A DNA stretch of 64,000 nucleotides from NCBI GenBank assembly GCA_020635815.1, contig JACJZB010000004.1, positions 1-64,000 of the forward strand, read 5' to 3'. The translations under genes were made by a program, and so were the position numbers. This DNA comes from Flavobacteriales bacterium (GTDB taxonomy: Bacteria > Bacteroidota > Bacteroidia > Flavobacteriales_E > Vicingaceae). The notes under the pieces are model-generated. The model made no database searches. It saw only the letters and a list, made by a program, of their open reading frames with translations, and was not told where the DNA came from. How positions within the stretch are numbered: position 1 is the first letter of the stretch; each line of letters opens with the position of its first letter. Of this stretch, positions 8,261 to 16,897 are shown piece by piece.

Positions 8261-8671
8261 TTACTTTATCTTAAAACTTGTTGTAATTTCTATCTCCTTA
8301 CTTAAACTCAATGCTACTGAGCAGTATTTTGTTAATGCTAATTCAATGGCTTTTTCAACCTTCTCTGGTGCCAAATTTCCCGTTAAAATAAAATGAAGAT
8401 GAATGGTCTTAAACGCTTTTGCAGGAGTTTCATCTCTTGTTGCGGTTATTTCAATTTGGTAGTCCATTAACTCTTGTCGTTGTTTTTTTAAAATCAACCC
8501 TAAATCTATACTTGCACAACCCCCTAGCCCCATCAATATTAATTCCATTGGTCGAGACCCTTTTCCTTCTCCACCAATAGCTGGGTTTGCGTCAATATTT
8601 ACCTTTATTTTATCTTCGTTAACAGCTTCGTAATGAAATGCTTGATTAACTCTTTTTAAGTTTACTTTCAT
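8261..8671 (-). CDS. OsmC family protein
   Basis: A 136-residue OsmC/Ohr-fold protein. The two conserved redox cysteines are visible in GLGGCASID and in TKYCSVALS, and the PMELILMGLGGC helix is typical. It is closest in style to the YhfA branch. Members are peroxiredoxin-like and reduce organic hydroperoxides or bind small thiols. Its position between the APS/PAPS reductase and metZ suggests a role tied to sulfide or persulfide chemistry, which is inference from context. Confidence 0.85.
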   Translation of the reverse strand: MKVNLKRVNQAFHYEAVNEDKIKVNIDANPAIGGEGKGSRPMELILMGLGGCASIDLGLILKKQRQELMDYQIEITATRDETPAKAFKTIHLHFILTGNLAPEKVEKAIELALTKYCSVALSLSKEIEITTSFKIK

Positions 8672-8684
8672 CGTTTCCTTTTGT

Positions 8685-8747
8685 TGCCGGATTTATTCCG
8701 GTATCTTTATAATGACAAGGTTCCGCAACAAGTGCGGGAACATTATA
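8685..8747. repeat. Palindromic elements between cysH and osmC
   Basis: Two adjacent hairpins are seen. TGCCGGA and TCCGGTA close a TTTAT loop (8685-8703). Outer arms TATAATG (8708-8714) and CATTATA (8741-8747) enclose an inner stem GTTCCGCA with TGCGGGAAC. The second overlaps the cysH stop codon. They resemble the hairpin at 10833-10851 in having a CCGSA-TTTAT-TSCGG form. Confidence 0.6.
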
Positions 8748-9432
8748 AATGCAATCCACACTCCGTTTTTGGATTATTATTCCACCTTCCGTCTCTATCT
8801 TTTCCTGGCACTGTACAATGTTTACATCCAATAGAAGAGTATCCTTTTGTAACTAAAGGATGAAAAGGTAATTTGTTTGTTTTAATGTATTTTTCTCTTT
8901 CTTTTTTAGTTACATCTAACAAAGGATAAAATTTTAATATCCCTCCTCGTTCTTCAAAAATATCTAAAGTAGCTCTATGGTCAGATTGCCATTCCATTAA
9001 GCCAGAAACCCATACTGTAAAGTTTTCTTTGATTAAAGACAAAGGTTCTACTTTATTTATCGAACAACATAAATTGGGATCTTTTTTCCATGTTTCGTCT
9101 TTTGTAGTAAAATCATGCTTCCATTTTTCAGCACCAATACTTTCTACATTTAAACCATATAGTTTTGTTAACTCCTCTTTATATTCTATTGTTTCATCAA
9201 AATGATAACCTGTATCAATAAAATAAATTTTTTGTGCTGCATTTATTCTAGAAAAAACACGCAATAAAAAAGCTGAAGTAGCAGCAAAAGAAGAGGTTAA
9301 CATTACTTCTGCTGCATCAAAATCTTTATACAACTCTTCAATTCTTTCTTCTACAGAAAGTAAATTGTACTTTTCGTTTAGTTGTTTTATTTTTTCTGGC
9401 GATATCACTCGTTTTATACTCTCTACACTCAT
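8743..9432 (-). CDS. cysH: Adenylyl-/phosphoadenylyl-sulfate reductase
   Basis: A 229-residue reductase that converts activated sulfate to sulfite. Four cysteines (C122, C123, C203, C206) form the CC...CxxC pattern that binds a [4Fe-4S] cluster in assimilatory APS reductases, so APS is the likelier substrate. The catalytic Cys225 is in the C-terminal ECGLHL. FIDTGYHFDET and FYPLLDV fit the family. Its ATG overlaps the stop codon of the siroheme gene. No ATP sulfurylase (cysDN) is in the window, so the first activation step must be encoded elsewhere. Confidence 0.92.
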   Translation of the reverse strand: MSVESIKRVISPEKIKQLNEKYNLLSVEERIEELYKDFDAAEVMLTSSFAATSAFLLRVFSRINAAQKIYFIDTGYHFDETIEYKEELTKLYGLNVESIGAEKWKHDFTTKDETWKKDPNLCCSINKVEPLSLIKENFTVWVSGLMEWQSDHRATLDIFEERGGILKFYPLLDVTKKEREKYIKTNKLPFHPLVTKGYSSIGCKHCTVPGKDRDGRWNNNPKTECGLHL

Positions 9433-10070
9433 CAGTTTAAATATATTTTAAAATCTTTTTTTTCAATGGTTAATGATTCTGCAACTTTACTATTTGCATT
9501 TAGAGCAATAGTTACATTATTTAAATTTTCAATTTTATGATGCAGGTCAGTCTTTATTTTTTTTCTAATCTTATTTAACAAATCTGCAGAAAACCCAACC
9601 TCATCTGGCAACACATCTTCAAAATACATGCGCATTTTTTTAGCTAAAGTTGGCGATTGCCCATTGGTTGATATTCCTAACTTTAATGCTCCTTTCGTAA
9701 CAACTCCACCTAAATAGAAGTCACAAAGTTCGGGATTATCTGCCACGTTTGTTAGAATATGTTGATTTTCTGCTTGTTGTTTTATTTTACTATTTAATTG
9801 CTTATTATCAGTCGCTACAATTAGTAAATCAACATTCTCTAAATCCGATTTATGGTATTCTTTTTCAATTAATGAAACATTACTATAAAAGTGCGATAGT
9901 TCAACAACTTTGTAATGAAAATCTCTCGAAACGATTGTAATATTAGCCTGAGGGCTACTTTTTAACATATAAGTTAATTTCTCTAAACCTACAGCTCCAG
10001 CTCCAATTATTAAAACTTCTATTTTCTCCAATTTTAGAAAAATTGGGTATAGTGTATTTTTAGTTTCCAT
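9432..10070 (-). CDS. Precorrin-2 dehydrogenase / sirohydrochlorin ferrochelatase (CysG N-domain, Met8-like)
   Basis: A 212-residue protein with an N-terminal NAD-binding Rossmann motif, VLIIGAGAVGLEKL (near 15-28), and the characteristic GVVTKGALKLGISTNGQSPTLAKKMR segment near 123-148. It oxidises precorrin-2 and inserts iron to make siroheme, the cofactor of the sulfite reductase in the same operon. It overlaps the cobA stop by 11 nt and ends on the cysH start. In enterobacteria this activity is fused to CobA; here the two halves are separate genes. Confidence 0.9.
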   Translation of the reverse strand: METKNTLYPIFLKLEKIEVLIIGAGAVGLEKLTYMLKSSPQANITIVSRDFHYKVVELSHFYSNVSLIEKEYHKSDLENVDLLIVATDNKQLNSKIKQQAENQHILTNVADNPELCDFYLGGVVTKGALKLGISTNGQSPTLAKKMRMYFEDVLPDEVGFSADLLNKIRKKIKTDLHHKIENLNNVTIALNANSKVAESLTIEKKDFKIYLN

Positions 10071-10821
10071 AATAATTCAAATTTGAGATTTCATCAATCA
10101 AAACTTCTTGCTTTAAAGCCACTACTTCACCAATAATAATGATAGCTGGAGCTTGTATATTTGCTTTGCTTTTTTGTTGCTCAATTGTATTCAGCGTTCC
10201 GTAAATTGCTTTTTCAGATTTTAATGTTCCATTCTGAATAATACCCACAGGTACATCTCCTTTATTTTGGTTTTTATACATTTTAACTATCTCGCTTAGC
10301 TTATTCACTCCCATTAATATTACAACTGTAGTGTTAGTTTGAACGGCTAATTTTATATCGTCTGACAAATCTCCATTTTTATTGGTAGCTGTTAGCACCC
10401 AAAAACTTTGACTAACTCCACGGTGTGTAACTGGAATTTTTTGAGATGCAGGTACTGCAAATGAACTCGAAATACCTGGAACAACTTCTACCTTCATTCC
10501 AAAAGATTCAACATATTCTAACTCTTCATACCCTCTTCCAAAAATAAAAGGATCGCCACCTTTTAAACGAACTACATTTCCATAATTAAAAGCATGATCA
10601 ATGATTAATTTATTTATTTCTTCTTGCTTAAAACTATGCTTGCCTACTCTTTTTCCTACACACATTAGTATAGCAGAAGGTTTAGCATATTTTAAAACTG
10701 CTTTATTTATTAGCGCGTCATATAAAATAGCATCTGCATTTTTTATTGCATTAATTGCTTTTAAAGTTAAAAGCTCTGGATCACCTGGACCTGCTCCTAC
10801 TAATGTTACTTTTGTGTTCAT
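10060..10821 (-). CDS. cobA: Uroporphyrinogen-III C-methyltransferase
   Basis: A 253-residue tetrapyrrole methylase. The VTLVGAGPGDPELLTLKA start, the VRLKGGDPFIFGRGYEEL loop and the VPGISS segment are signatures of SUMT. It methylates uroporphyrinogen III twice with SAM to give precorrin-2, the substrate of the next gene. It is transcribed with the siroheme synthase and cysH genes and overlaps the former by 11 nt. A palindromic spacer separates it from the sulfite reductase gene upstream. Confidence 0.95.
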   Translation of the reverse strand: MNTKVTLVGAGPGDPELLTLKAINAIKNADAILYDALINKAVLKYAKPSAILMCVGKRVGKHSFKQEEINKLIIDHAFNYGNVVRLKGGDPFIFGRGYEELEYVESFGMKVEVVPGISSSFAVPASQKIPVTHRGVSQSFWVLTATNKNGDLSDDIKLAVQTNTTVVILMGVNKLSEIVKMYKNQNKGDVPVGIIQNGTLKSEKAIYGTLNTIEQQKSKANIQAPAIIIIGEVVALKQEVLIDEISNLNYYGN

Positions 10822-10832
10822 AGTTTATATTT

Positions 10833-10923
10833 TTCCGCATTTATTGCGGAATCTTTTCATTATTTCTATCATTTTGCACTTCTGGATACTTCCTCCTTTT
10901 GTCGGAAACTCGAAGTGACAAAA
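10833..10923. repeat. Palindromic elements between sulfite reductase and cobA
   Basis: TTCCGCA and TGCGGAA close a TTTAT loop (10833-10851). A second inverted repeat has TTTTGCACTTC (10872-10882) and GAAGTGACAAAA (10912-10923), pairing with a one-base gap, with shorter pairing inside. The second unit resembles the GTCACTTCGAG repeat family of Bacteroidota spacers. Confidence 0.6.
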
Positions 10924-10925
10924 CC

Positions 10926-13031
10926 TTAATTAAGAACTAACCTATACGCTTCTATTTTTGATAGTATAGATTTGGCGTCTTTTAAATAGTTTAAGGCAAA
11001 CTCCTCTGTTGGTTTATTCTCTTTAATTTGGTAAACCAAGTTTGAAAATGTTGTCCCTATGTTAATTTTTTGTGTTGTTATAAATTGATTATCAAACTGC
11101 TCTACAATGCCTGCTTGAGTATTGGTCTTAATTCCGTCAGCTACTAATAAAGCTTTTGCTGAATTTATTAATGAAGTGTAAGCATAATAAATGCTATCTG
11201 CCCATTGTTTTTCATTAAAAGATTCTTGAGCATAAGTCAACTTTTCAGCACTTTCTACCAAAATAGTACTTACTAAATCTAAAACAACTCCAGCACATTC
11301 TCCAACTCCAATTGCCTTCACATAAGCTTTATCATATCCCCAATCTATAAATTCATCCTCTTCTAAATTTGACGTATCTGATAAAGGTTTTAATAACTCG
11401 TAAAAATATTTTTGCTCTTGTCTATCATAATACTCCAAAAAAGATTCTTCTTCATATCCATTTTCTTCATAATCATCCAACAACAATCTTAATGCATTTG
11501 GCCCTCTTTTGCTCGGTACTTTTATTACTTTGTCAGCAAATCTTCCTTTTCCATCTCCTAAAATTCCTCCTCCTAACAAAACTTGTAATGCGGGAGCAAC
11601 TAATTCTCCTGACTTAATTGACATGCCTTGAAAACCAATATGAGCCATTGTGTGTTGACCACAAGCATTCATACAACCACTTATTTTTATGGTTATTTCT
11701 TTGTTGTTTGCATATTCAGGATATTCCTCTTTCAACACTTTTGTTAATTCAGAAGCAATTCCCGTACTACTTGCAATACCTAAATTACAAGTATCTGTAC
11801 CCGGACAAGCTGTAATATCATGCGTAGAGTTATAACCGATTTCAGTAAAGCCTAATTTTTCCAATTCAACATAGAAAAAGGGTAATAACTCTTCTTTTAC
11901 ATGCCGAACTAAAATGTCTTGTCTCAATGTTAACCTTAGTTCATTTCCTGCATAATCACGAATTAAATCGGCTAATTTTCGAGCTTTATCTGTATAAAAA
12001 TCTCCTAATGGAACTTTAATTCCTATTGCAAATAATCCTTCTTGCTTTTGTTTAATTACATTCACTTTTTTCCATAACTCAAACGTTTTCTCATCCTCAA
12101 TTTTCACTTTAAAAATTGTAGGGCTAGGAATTTTCACGGGAACATCATAAGCGCTTGTATCAATCGGATACGTTAGAAAAGATAAGGCTTTCTGCTCTTC
12201 TTCTATCAACTCTCTAAGCCTATCCAATCCAACATCTCTAACTAAAAATTTAAATCGTGCTTTATTTCTGTTTGCTCTTTCTCCATATCGATCAAAAACG
12301 CGTAATACACTTTCTGTAAATGGTATTATTTGATCAGCTGCTAAAAACTCATAAGCTACATCTGCTAGGCGAGGTTGTGAACCTAATCCGCCAGCAATTA
12401 ACACCTTGAATCCACGAATTGTTTTTCCGTTTTTAATTTTTGTTTTTGCAATAAACCCAATATCATGCATGTAACTCAAAGCTGTATCTTCATCAGTACC
12501 CGAAAATGAGAGCTTAAACTTTCTTCCCATGTCTTGACCAACTGGGTTTCTTAATAAATACTTAAAAGCAGCTTCTGCATAAGGTGATACATCAAATGGT
12601 TCATTTGGGTCAATTCCTGCAGTTTCTGATGCAGTAATATTTCTAACGGTATTACCACAAGCTTCTCTTATAGTTATATCACTTTTTTCTAACTCAGCCC
12701 ATAATTGTGGTGTTCTATCCAAACTCACATAATGAATTTGAATATCTTGTCGAGTTGTAATGTGCAATCTACCACGCGAATATTCGTCCGAAACATCGGC
12801 TATTCTATGTAATTGTTCTGACGTTACTTTCCCAAAAGGTAGTTTTATTCTTACCATTTGTACTCCAAATTGACGTTGACCATAAACTCCTCGGGCTAAT
12901 CTCACACTCCGAAATCCTTCTTCACTAATTTTTCCTTCCTTAAATAATTCTATTCTTCGGGCTAAATCAACGATGTCTTTCTCAACAACTGGGTTGTTTA
13001 AATCTTCTAATTCTGTTCTAAAGCTTTTCAT
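10926..13031 (-). CDS. Ferredoxin-type sulfite (nitrite/sulfite) reductase with C-terminal HEPN-like extension
   Basis: A 701-residue siroheme [4Fe-4S] reductase. The two ferredoxin-like repeats begin VQMVRIKLPFGKVT (near 58-71) and AIGIKVPLGDFYTD (near 335-348). Substrate-binding arginines lie in SRGRLHITTRQDIQIHY. The cluster ligands are C409, C415, C453 and C457 (CPGTDTC and GCMNAC). Core reductases have about 550-600 residues; here residues about 575-701 form an added helical domain that looks like a HEPN fold (WADSIYYAYTSLINSAKALL). No RxxxxH nuclease motif is evident in it. No CysJ flavoprotein is present, so ferredoxin is the likely donor. Adjacent siroheme, APS reductase and methionine genes point to sulfite rather than nitrite. 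Confidence 0.9.
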   Translation of the reverse strand: MKSFRTELEDLNNPVVEKDIVDLARRIELFKEGKISEEGFRSVRLARGVYGQRQFGVQMVRIKLPFGKVTSEQLHRIADVSDEYSRGRLHITTRQDIQIHYVSLDRTPQLWAELEKSDITIREACGNTVRNITASETAGIDPNEPFDVSPYAEAAFKYLLRNPVGQDMGRKFKLSFSGTDEDTALSYMHDIGFIAKTKIKNGKTIRGFKVLIAGGLGSQPRLADVAYEFLAADQIIPFTESVLRVFDRYGERANRNKARFKFLVRDVGLDRLRELIEEEQKALSFLTYPIDTSAYDVPVKIPSPTIFKVKIEDEKTFELWKKVNVIKQKQEGLFAIGIKVPLGDFYTDKARKLADLIRDYAGNELRLTLRQDILVRHVKEELLPFFYVELEKLGFTEIGYNSTHDITACPGTDTCNLGIASSTGIASELTKVLKEEYPEYANNKEITIKISGCMNACGQHTMAHIGFQGMSIKSGELVAPALQVLLGGGILGDGKGRFADKVIKVPSKRGPNALRLLLDDYEENGYEEESFLEYYDRQEQKYFYELLKPLSDTSNLEEDEFIDWGYDKAYVKAIGVGECAGVVLDLVSTILVESAEKLTYAQESFNEKQWADSIYYAYTSLINSAKALLVADGIKTNTQAGIVEQFDNQFITTQKINIGTTFSNLVYQIKENKPTEEFALNYLKDAKSILSKIEAYRLVLN

Positions 13032-13047
13032 GTTTATTCTTTTCTTA

Positions 13048-13127
13048 TGTCATGCCGACTAAAGTGGAGGCATGTTTTTGTTTTTAACAAGATTTCTCGA
13101 CTACTCTCCGTTTCGCTCGAAATGACA
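13048..13127. repeat. Palindromic repeat between hom and sulfite reductase
   Basis: The outer arms TGTCAT (13048-13053) and ATGACA (13122-13127) enclose a hairpin CATGCC (13051-13056) with GGCATG (13069-13074). A TCTCGACTACTCTCC..TTTCGCTCGAAATGACA segment follows that matches a common Bacteroidota intergenic repeat. It separates the methionine genes from the sulfite reductase. Confidence 0.65.
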
Positions 13128-13146
13128 TTGTCGGTTAATTCCAAAT

Positions 13147-14364
13147 TCATGCATATTGTAATGCGTAAGCGAATTCATACTTTTTGTTTAATTGTTTTAA
13201 TGTTTCATCTGTAAGTGCAATTATTGACAGTTTTTCATCTAATAATTCTTCTTGAACTTTTATTAAATCGGCAATACTTATTTTGGCATAACCTTGTGAC
13301 TTATTTATGATAACAACTTGTTCAATGTATTTCTCAAACTGTGTTATTTTATCAGAATAAATCCAAATCAATTCTTGAGTTTCGTACTTAATTCGCTTAC
13401 CCGACAAAATTTTATCGTACTTGTATTTATAGTTTTCTGGTGATTTGTAATCGCTATAAATTACCTGACCTGTTGGTAAACTACCTGCTCCCTTACCAAT
13501 TAAAGTTTGCTTGCCAATTCCTTCAGAAACAACCTCAACAGCATTAAACTCATTATCAACATTATAAAACACACTATCGGTAGTTACAAATGTTGGTAAA
13601 ACCGACAACCATAACTTATTGTTGTTTGTTTTTACAGATGCAATTAATTTAATTTTCAAATTATTTTCAAGTGCAAAAGCAATATCATTTTCAGTAATAT
13701 TTTGAATGCCAATTTTTAACGCTTTGTTAGGTGAAATAAATTTCCCAAAAGCATGAGTTGTTAAAATCAACAGCTTATACAACGCATCACTTCCACTCAC
13801 ATCTGACGTTGGGTCAGCTTCTGCAAAACCTAATTTTTGAGCTTTAGCTAACGATTCTTCATACGAAGCATTGTCTTTAAATATTTGCGTTAAAATATAA
13901 TTTGTTGAACCGTTAAATATCCCTTGAATTTGAGTTACAGTATCCAAACTATAATATTCATTCAACGTTTTGATAATTGGAATACTTCCACATACCGCTC
14001 CTTCGTATAAGAATCTTCCTTTACTCTTGTTTTCAAGATCAACCAATTGCTCTAAATTATTAGCAATCATCTTTTTATTTGCAGAAACCACATTTTTACC
14101 AGCCTTCAAGGCTTTAGTAACAATATCTAAAGCTTCTTTATCATCGGTAATTAATTCAACTACCGTTTCAACTGAAGCATCATTAATAACTTTGTCTGAT
14201 TCAGTAATAAATTTAGCTCTCACTGCATCTCTTTCTTTATCGGTATTTTTTATAACAATGTTTGGTAAAAGCTTGTCTTCTTTATTTTCTTCTAGATAGC
14301 TGTAAAATCCTTGACCCACAACTCCAAAGCCAATTAATCCTATATTTTTATTAAGCGTACTCAT
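13147..14364 (-). CDS. hom: Homoserine dehydrogenase
   Basis: A 405-residue enzyme with the NAD(P)-binding motif IGLIGFGVVGQG (near 8-19) and the homoserine dehydrogenase catalytic region GIFNGSTNYILTQI...LGFAEADPTSDVSGSDA. It reduces aspartate semialdehyde to homoserine, the acceptor for MetX. It is not fused to aspartokinase. The C-terminal 65 residues could be a reduced ACT-like regulatory part but are not clear. The start overlaps the metX stop by 14 nt, so translation is probably coupled. Confidence 0.93.
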   Translation of the reverse strand: MSTLNKNIGLIGFGVVGQGFYSYLEENKEDKLLPNIVIKNTDKERDAVRAKFITESDKVINDASVETVVELITDDKEALDIVTKALKAGKNVVSANKKMIANNLEQLVDLENKSKGRFLYEGAVCGSIPIIKTLNEYYSLDTVTQIQGIFNGSTNYILTQIFKDNASYEESLAKAQKLGFAEADPTSDVSGSDALYKLLILTTHAFGKFISPNKALKIGIQNITENDIAFALENNLKIKLIASVKTNNNKLWLSVLPTFVTTDSVFYNVDNEFNAVEVVSEGIGKQTLIGKGAGSLPTGQVIYSDYKSPENYKYKYDKILSGKRIKYETQELIWIYSDKITQFEKYIEQVVIINKSQGYAKISIADLIKVQEELLDEKLSIIALTDETLKQLNKKYEFAYALQYA

Positions 14365-15394
14365 ATCGTTTAATTTTTAATTTTTGTGTTAAATAAAATT
14401 TTTCAAATAGTTCTTTTAGTTGGTCTGTTTCAATTAAAAATCCATCATGGCCATACAATGAATCAATCACTTCTAATTCTGCATCTTTAATGTTATCGGC
14501 AATTAAAATTGATTCCGAAACAGGAAACAATAAATCGGAATTTACCGCCACCACCAATGTGTTTGCTTTTACCTGACTTAATGCTTGTGAAATACTTTTT
14601 CTTCCTCTGCTCACATCATGACTATCCATTGCTTTGCTCAGTACCCAGTAAGAAAAAGCATTAAAACGATTAACTAATTTTTCTCCTTGGTAATTTTGAT
14701 AAGATGCAGCTTTAAAATCATCAACTACTCCTCTATTATCTTCTTGTGTTGCTTGATAAGTATTGTAATTGCGATAACTCAATAACGCAAAAGAACGTGC
14801 TGCTTTTAAACCTTTTAAACCTGCATCATCACTATAAGAATACCAACTTCTATCTGCTTTAATTGCTAAGCGCTGACTTTCATTAAAGGCGATTCCCCAT
14901 GGAGAATGCTTGGCATTAGTCGCAATTAAAATCAAATTTTCGATTAACGATGGATTAATAATACTCCACTCTAAAGCTTGTTGCCCTCCCAAAGAACCTC
15001 CCAAAAGGGTATGAATTTTTTGAATTTTTAAGTGGTCTTTTAAAATTTCAAATCCATTTACAATATCTCTAATTGTAAGCTGAGGAAAGTTGTGGTAATA
15101 CTTATTACCTGTATCAGGGTTTATGGATAATGGTCCTGTAGAACCATAAGCCGAACCTAACACATTTGCACATACTATAAAATATTTCTCAGGATTAAAA
15201 TATTTGCCTTTACCAACTAATCCATTCCACCATTCTTCTGGATTTGAATTTGCAGTTAAGGCATGTGTAATCCATACCACGTTATCGCCTGTTGAGTTTA
15301 GCTTACCTAAAGTGGTGTAAGCCAATTGGAATTCAGGAAGAAAACTCCCTGATTCCAATTGAAACTTTTTTTTATGTTTAAAAACAATGCTCAT
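14351..15394 (-). CDS. metX: Homoserine O-acetyltransferase
   Basis: A 347-residue alpha/beta hydrolase-fold acyltransferase. The nucleophile Ser134 is in LLGGSLGGQQAL, the oxyanion-region VWITHALTANS is near residue 40, and Asp/His of the triad are in NSDLLFPVSE and YGHDGFLIE. It activates homoserine with acetyl-CoA (or succinyl-CoA, which sequence alone does not decide). The gene is 1 nt downstream of metY and overlaps hom, forming a tight homocysteine-synthesis operon under the SAM riboswitch. Confidence 0.93.
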   Translation of the reverse strand: MSIVFKHKKKFQLESGSFLPEFQLAYTTLGKLNSTGDNVVWITHALTANSNPEEWWNGLVGKGKYFNPEKYFIVCANVLGSAYGSTGPLSINPDTGNKYYHNFPQLTIRDIVNGFEILKDHLKIQKIHTLLGGSLGGQQALEWSIINPSLIENLILIATNAKHSPWGIAFNESQRLAIKADRSWYSYSDDAGLKGLKAARSFALLSYRNYNTYQATQEDNRGVVDDFKAASYQNYQGEKLVNRFNAFSYWVLSKAMDSHDVSRGRKSISQALSQVKANTLVVAVNSDLLFPVSESILIADNIKDAELEVIDSLYGHDGFLIETDQLKELFEKFYLTQKLKIKRYEYA

Positions 15395-15395
15395 C

Positions 15396-16739
15396 TTAAT
15401 TTAATGTTTCTTCTAGCGTTGCAATTGCTGCTAACTCTACTGTTTTAAATGCTTGTTCAAAATCTGCTTTAATGTCAACAATGTTTTCAATGCCTACCGA
15501 AACCCTTAATAAAGTTGGTGTTACTCCAGCCGAAAGCTGTTCGCTGCTCGACAATTGTTGGTGTGTAGTAGTTGATGGCTGAATAATTAAAGTTTTTGCA
15601 TCACCAATATTTGCTAAATGGCTTACTAATTCTAACGAATCGATGAATTTAACCGCGTGTTCTTTAGTGCCTTTTAACTCAAAACTTAATACTCCACCAA
15701 AACCTTTTTTAAGGTATTTTTTTGCTAATGCATGATAAGGAGAAGAAGCCAATCCAGGGTAATTTACTTTTGCAACTTGTGGGTGATTTTCTAACCAAGT
15801 AGCAAGTGCCAAAGTATTTTCAACATGGCGTTCAACTCTTAACGATAAAGTTTCTAAGCCTTGTATTAATTGAAAAGCATTGAATGGCGAAAGTGCAGCA
15901 CCAAAATCTCTTAATCCTTCTACTCTTGCTCTTATTGCAAAAGCAATGTTTCCAAACGGACCATTTTGACCAAATACTTCACCAAATTTTAATCCGTGGT
16001 AACCTTCGCTTGGTTCAGAAAATTGAGGATATTTTCCATTTTCCCAATTGTAATTTCCTCCATCAACAATAATCCCTCCAATAGATGTTCCGTGTCCACC
16101 TATCCATTTTGTAGCTGAGGCTACCACTACGTTTGCTCCATGTTCTATGGGTCTAAACAAATATCCAGCAGCTCCAAACGTATTGTCAACAATTACTGGA
16201 ATATCATGTTTTTTAGCTAAAGTAACAATGGCATCAAAATCAGCAACACTAAAACCTGGGTTACCTATTGTTTCTAAATAAAACGCTTTGGTGTTTTCGT
16301 TAATTAGTTCTTCAAATGCAGCAACTGTATCGTTTTTAGCAAAATTTACATTTATGCCCAATCGCTTAAATGCAACTTTAAATTGATTGTAGGTTCCTCC
16401 ATATAAAAATGGCGAGGAAATAAAATTATCTCCTGCTTGTAAAATATTGTTTAACGCAATAAACTGTGCCGACTGCCCAGAAGCTGTTGCTAGTGCGGCT
16501 ACTCCACCTTCTAAAGCAGCTACTCGTTTTTCAAAAACATCTGTAGTAGGATTCATTATTCTTGTATAAATGTTTCCGAATTCTTTTAACCCAAACAGAT
16601 TGGCTGCATGCTCGGCATTGTTAAACGTAAATGAGGTTGTTTGATAAATTGGTACCGCTCGTGAGTTGGTTGTTTTATCCACTTCTTGACCAGCGTGTAA
16701 TTGTAATGTTTCGAATTTTAAATTATTAGTTGTACTCAT
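15396..16739 (-). CDS. metY: O-acetylhomoserine sulfhydrylase (aminocarboxypropyltransferase)
   Basis: 447 residues from the ATG at 16739 (MSTTNNLKFETLQLHAGQ); 21 upstream in-frame codons lack family similarity. This is a PLP enzyme of the Cys/Met family with the long MetY form: NIYTRIMNPTTDVFEKR, the Schiff-base Lys in VASATKWIGGHG, and the extra segment FSEPSEGYHGL typical of O-acetylhomoserine sulfhydrylase. It makes homocysteine from O-acetylhomoserine and sulfide. It is the first structural gene of the operon, 127 nt downstream of a Cys/Met-tailed leader ORF and about 260 nt downstream of a SAM-I aptamer. Confidence 0.95.
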   Translation of the reverse strand: MSTTNNLKFETLQLHAGQEVDKTTNSRAVPIYQTTSFTFNNAEHAANLFGLKEFGNIYTRIMNPTTDVFEKRVAALEGGVAALATASGQSAQFIALNNILQAGDNFISSPFLYGGTYNQFKVAFKRLGINVNFAKNDTVAAFEELINENTKAFYLETIGNPGFSVADFDAIVTLAKKHDIPVIVDNTFGAAGYLFRPIEHGANVVVASATKWIGGHGTSIGGIIVDGGNYNWENGKYPQFSEPSEGYHGLKFGEVFGQNGPFGNIAFAIRARVEGLRDFGAALSPFNAFQLIQGLETLSLRVERHVENTLALATWLENHPQVAKVNYPGLASSPYHALAKKYLKKGFGGVLSFELKGTKEHAVKFIDSLELVSHLANIGDAKTLIIQPSTTTHQQLSSSEQLSAGVTPTLLRVSVGIENIVDIKADFEQAFKTVELAAIATLEETLN

Positions 16740-16825
16740 GATTTTAAATTTTATTGATTGATAAGTTTTGATTATTTTGAATAAAAAGTCTGGATATAGC
16801 AATTCCTTTAACTTGGAAAAGCTTA

Positions 16826-16897
16826 CATCTTAAATTTCGAGAAAATGAATTTGAAATAAAGATGCGTTAGCAAATGCAACAACACATGCAACACATC
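16826..16897 (-). promoter_or_regulatory. Mutually exclusive hairpins before metY (putative attenuator switch)
   Basis: Hairpin A pairs GAUGUGUU (16897-16890, within the Met-Met-Cys-Cys codons) with AACGCAUC (16868-16861, starting in the stop codon): 8 bp including one G-U. Hairpin B pairs CAUCUUUAUUUC (16864-16853) with GAAAUUUAAGAUG (16838-16826), about 11 bp with a small internal bulge. Both need CAUC at 16864-16861, so they cannot coexist. A ribosome on the Cys/Met codons would prevent A and favour B. B lacks a strong U-run, so whether it ends transcription, hides the metY start or does the reverse is not determined. Confidence 0.55.
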
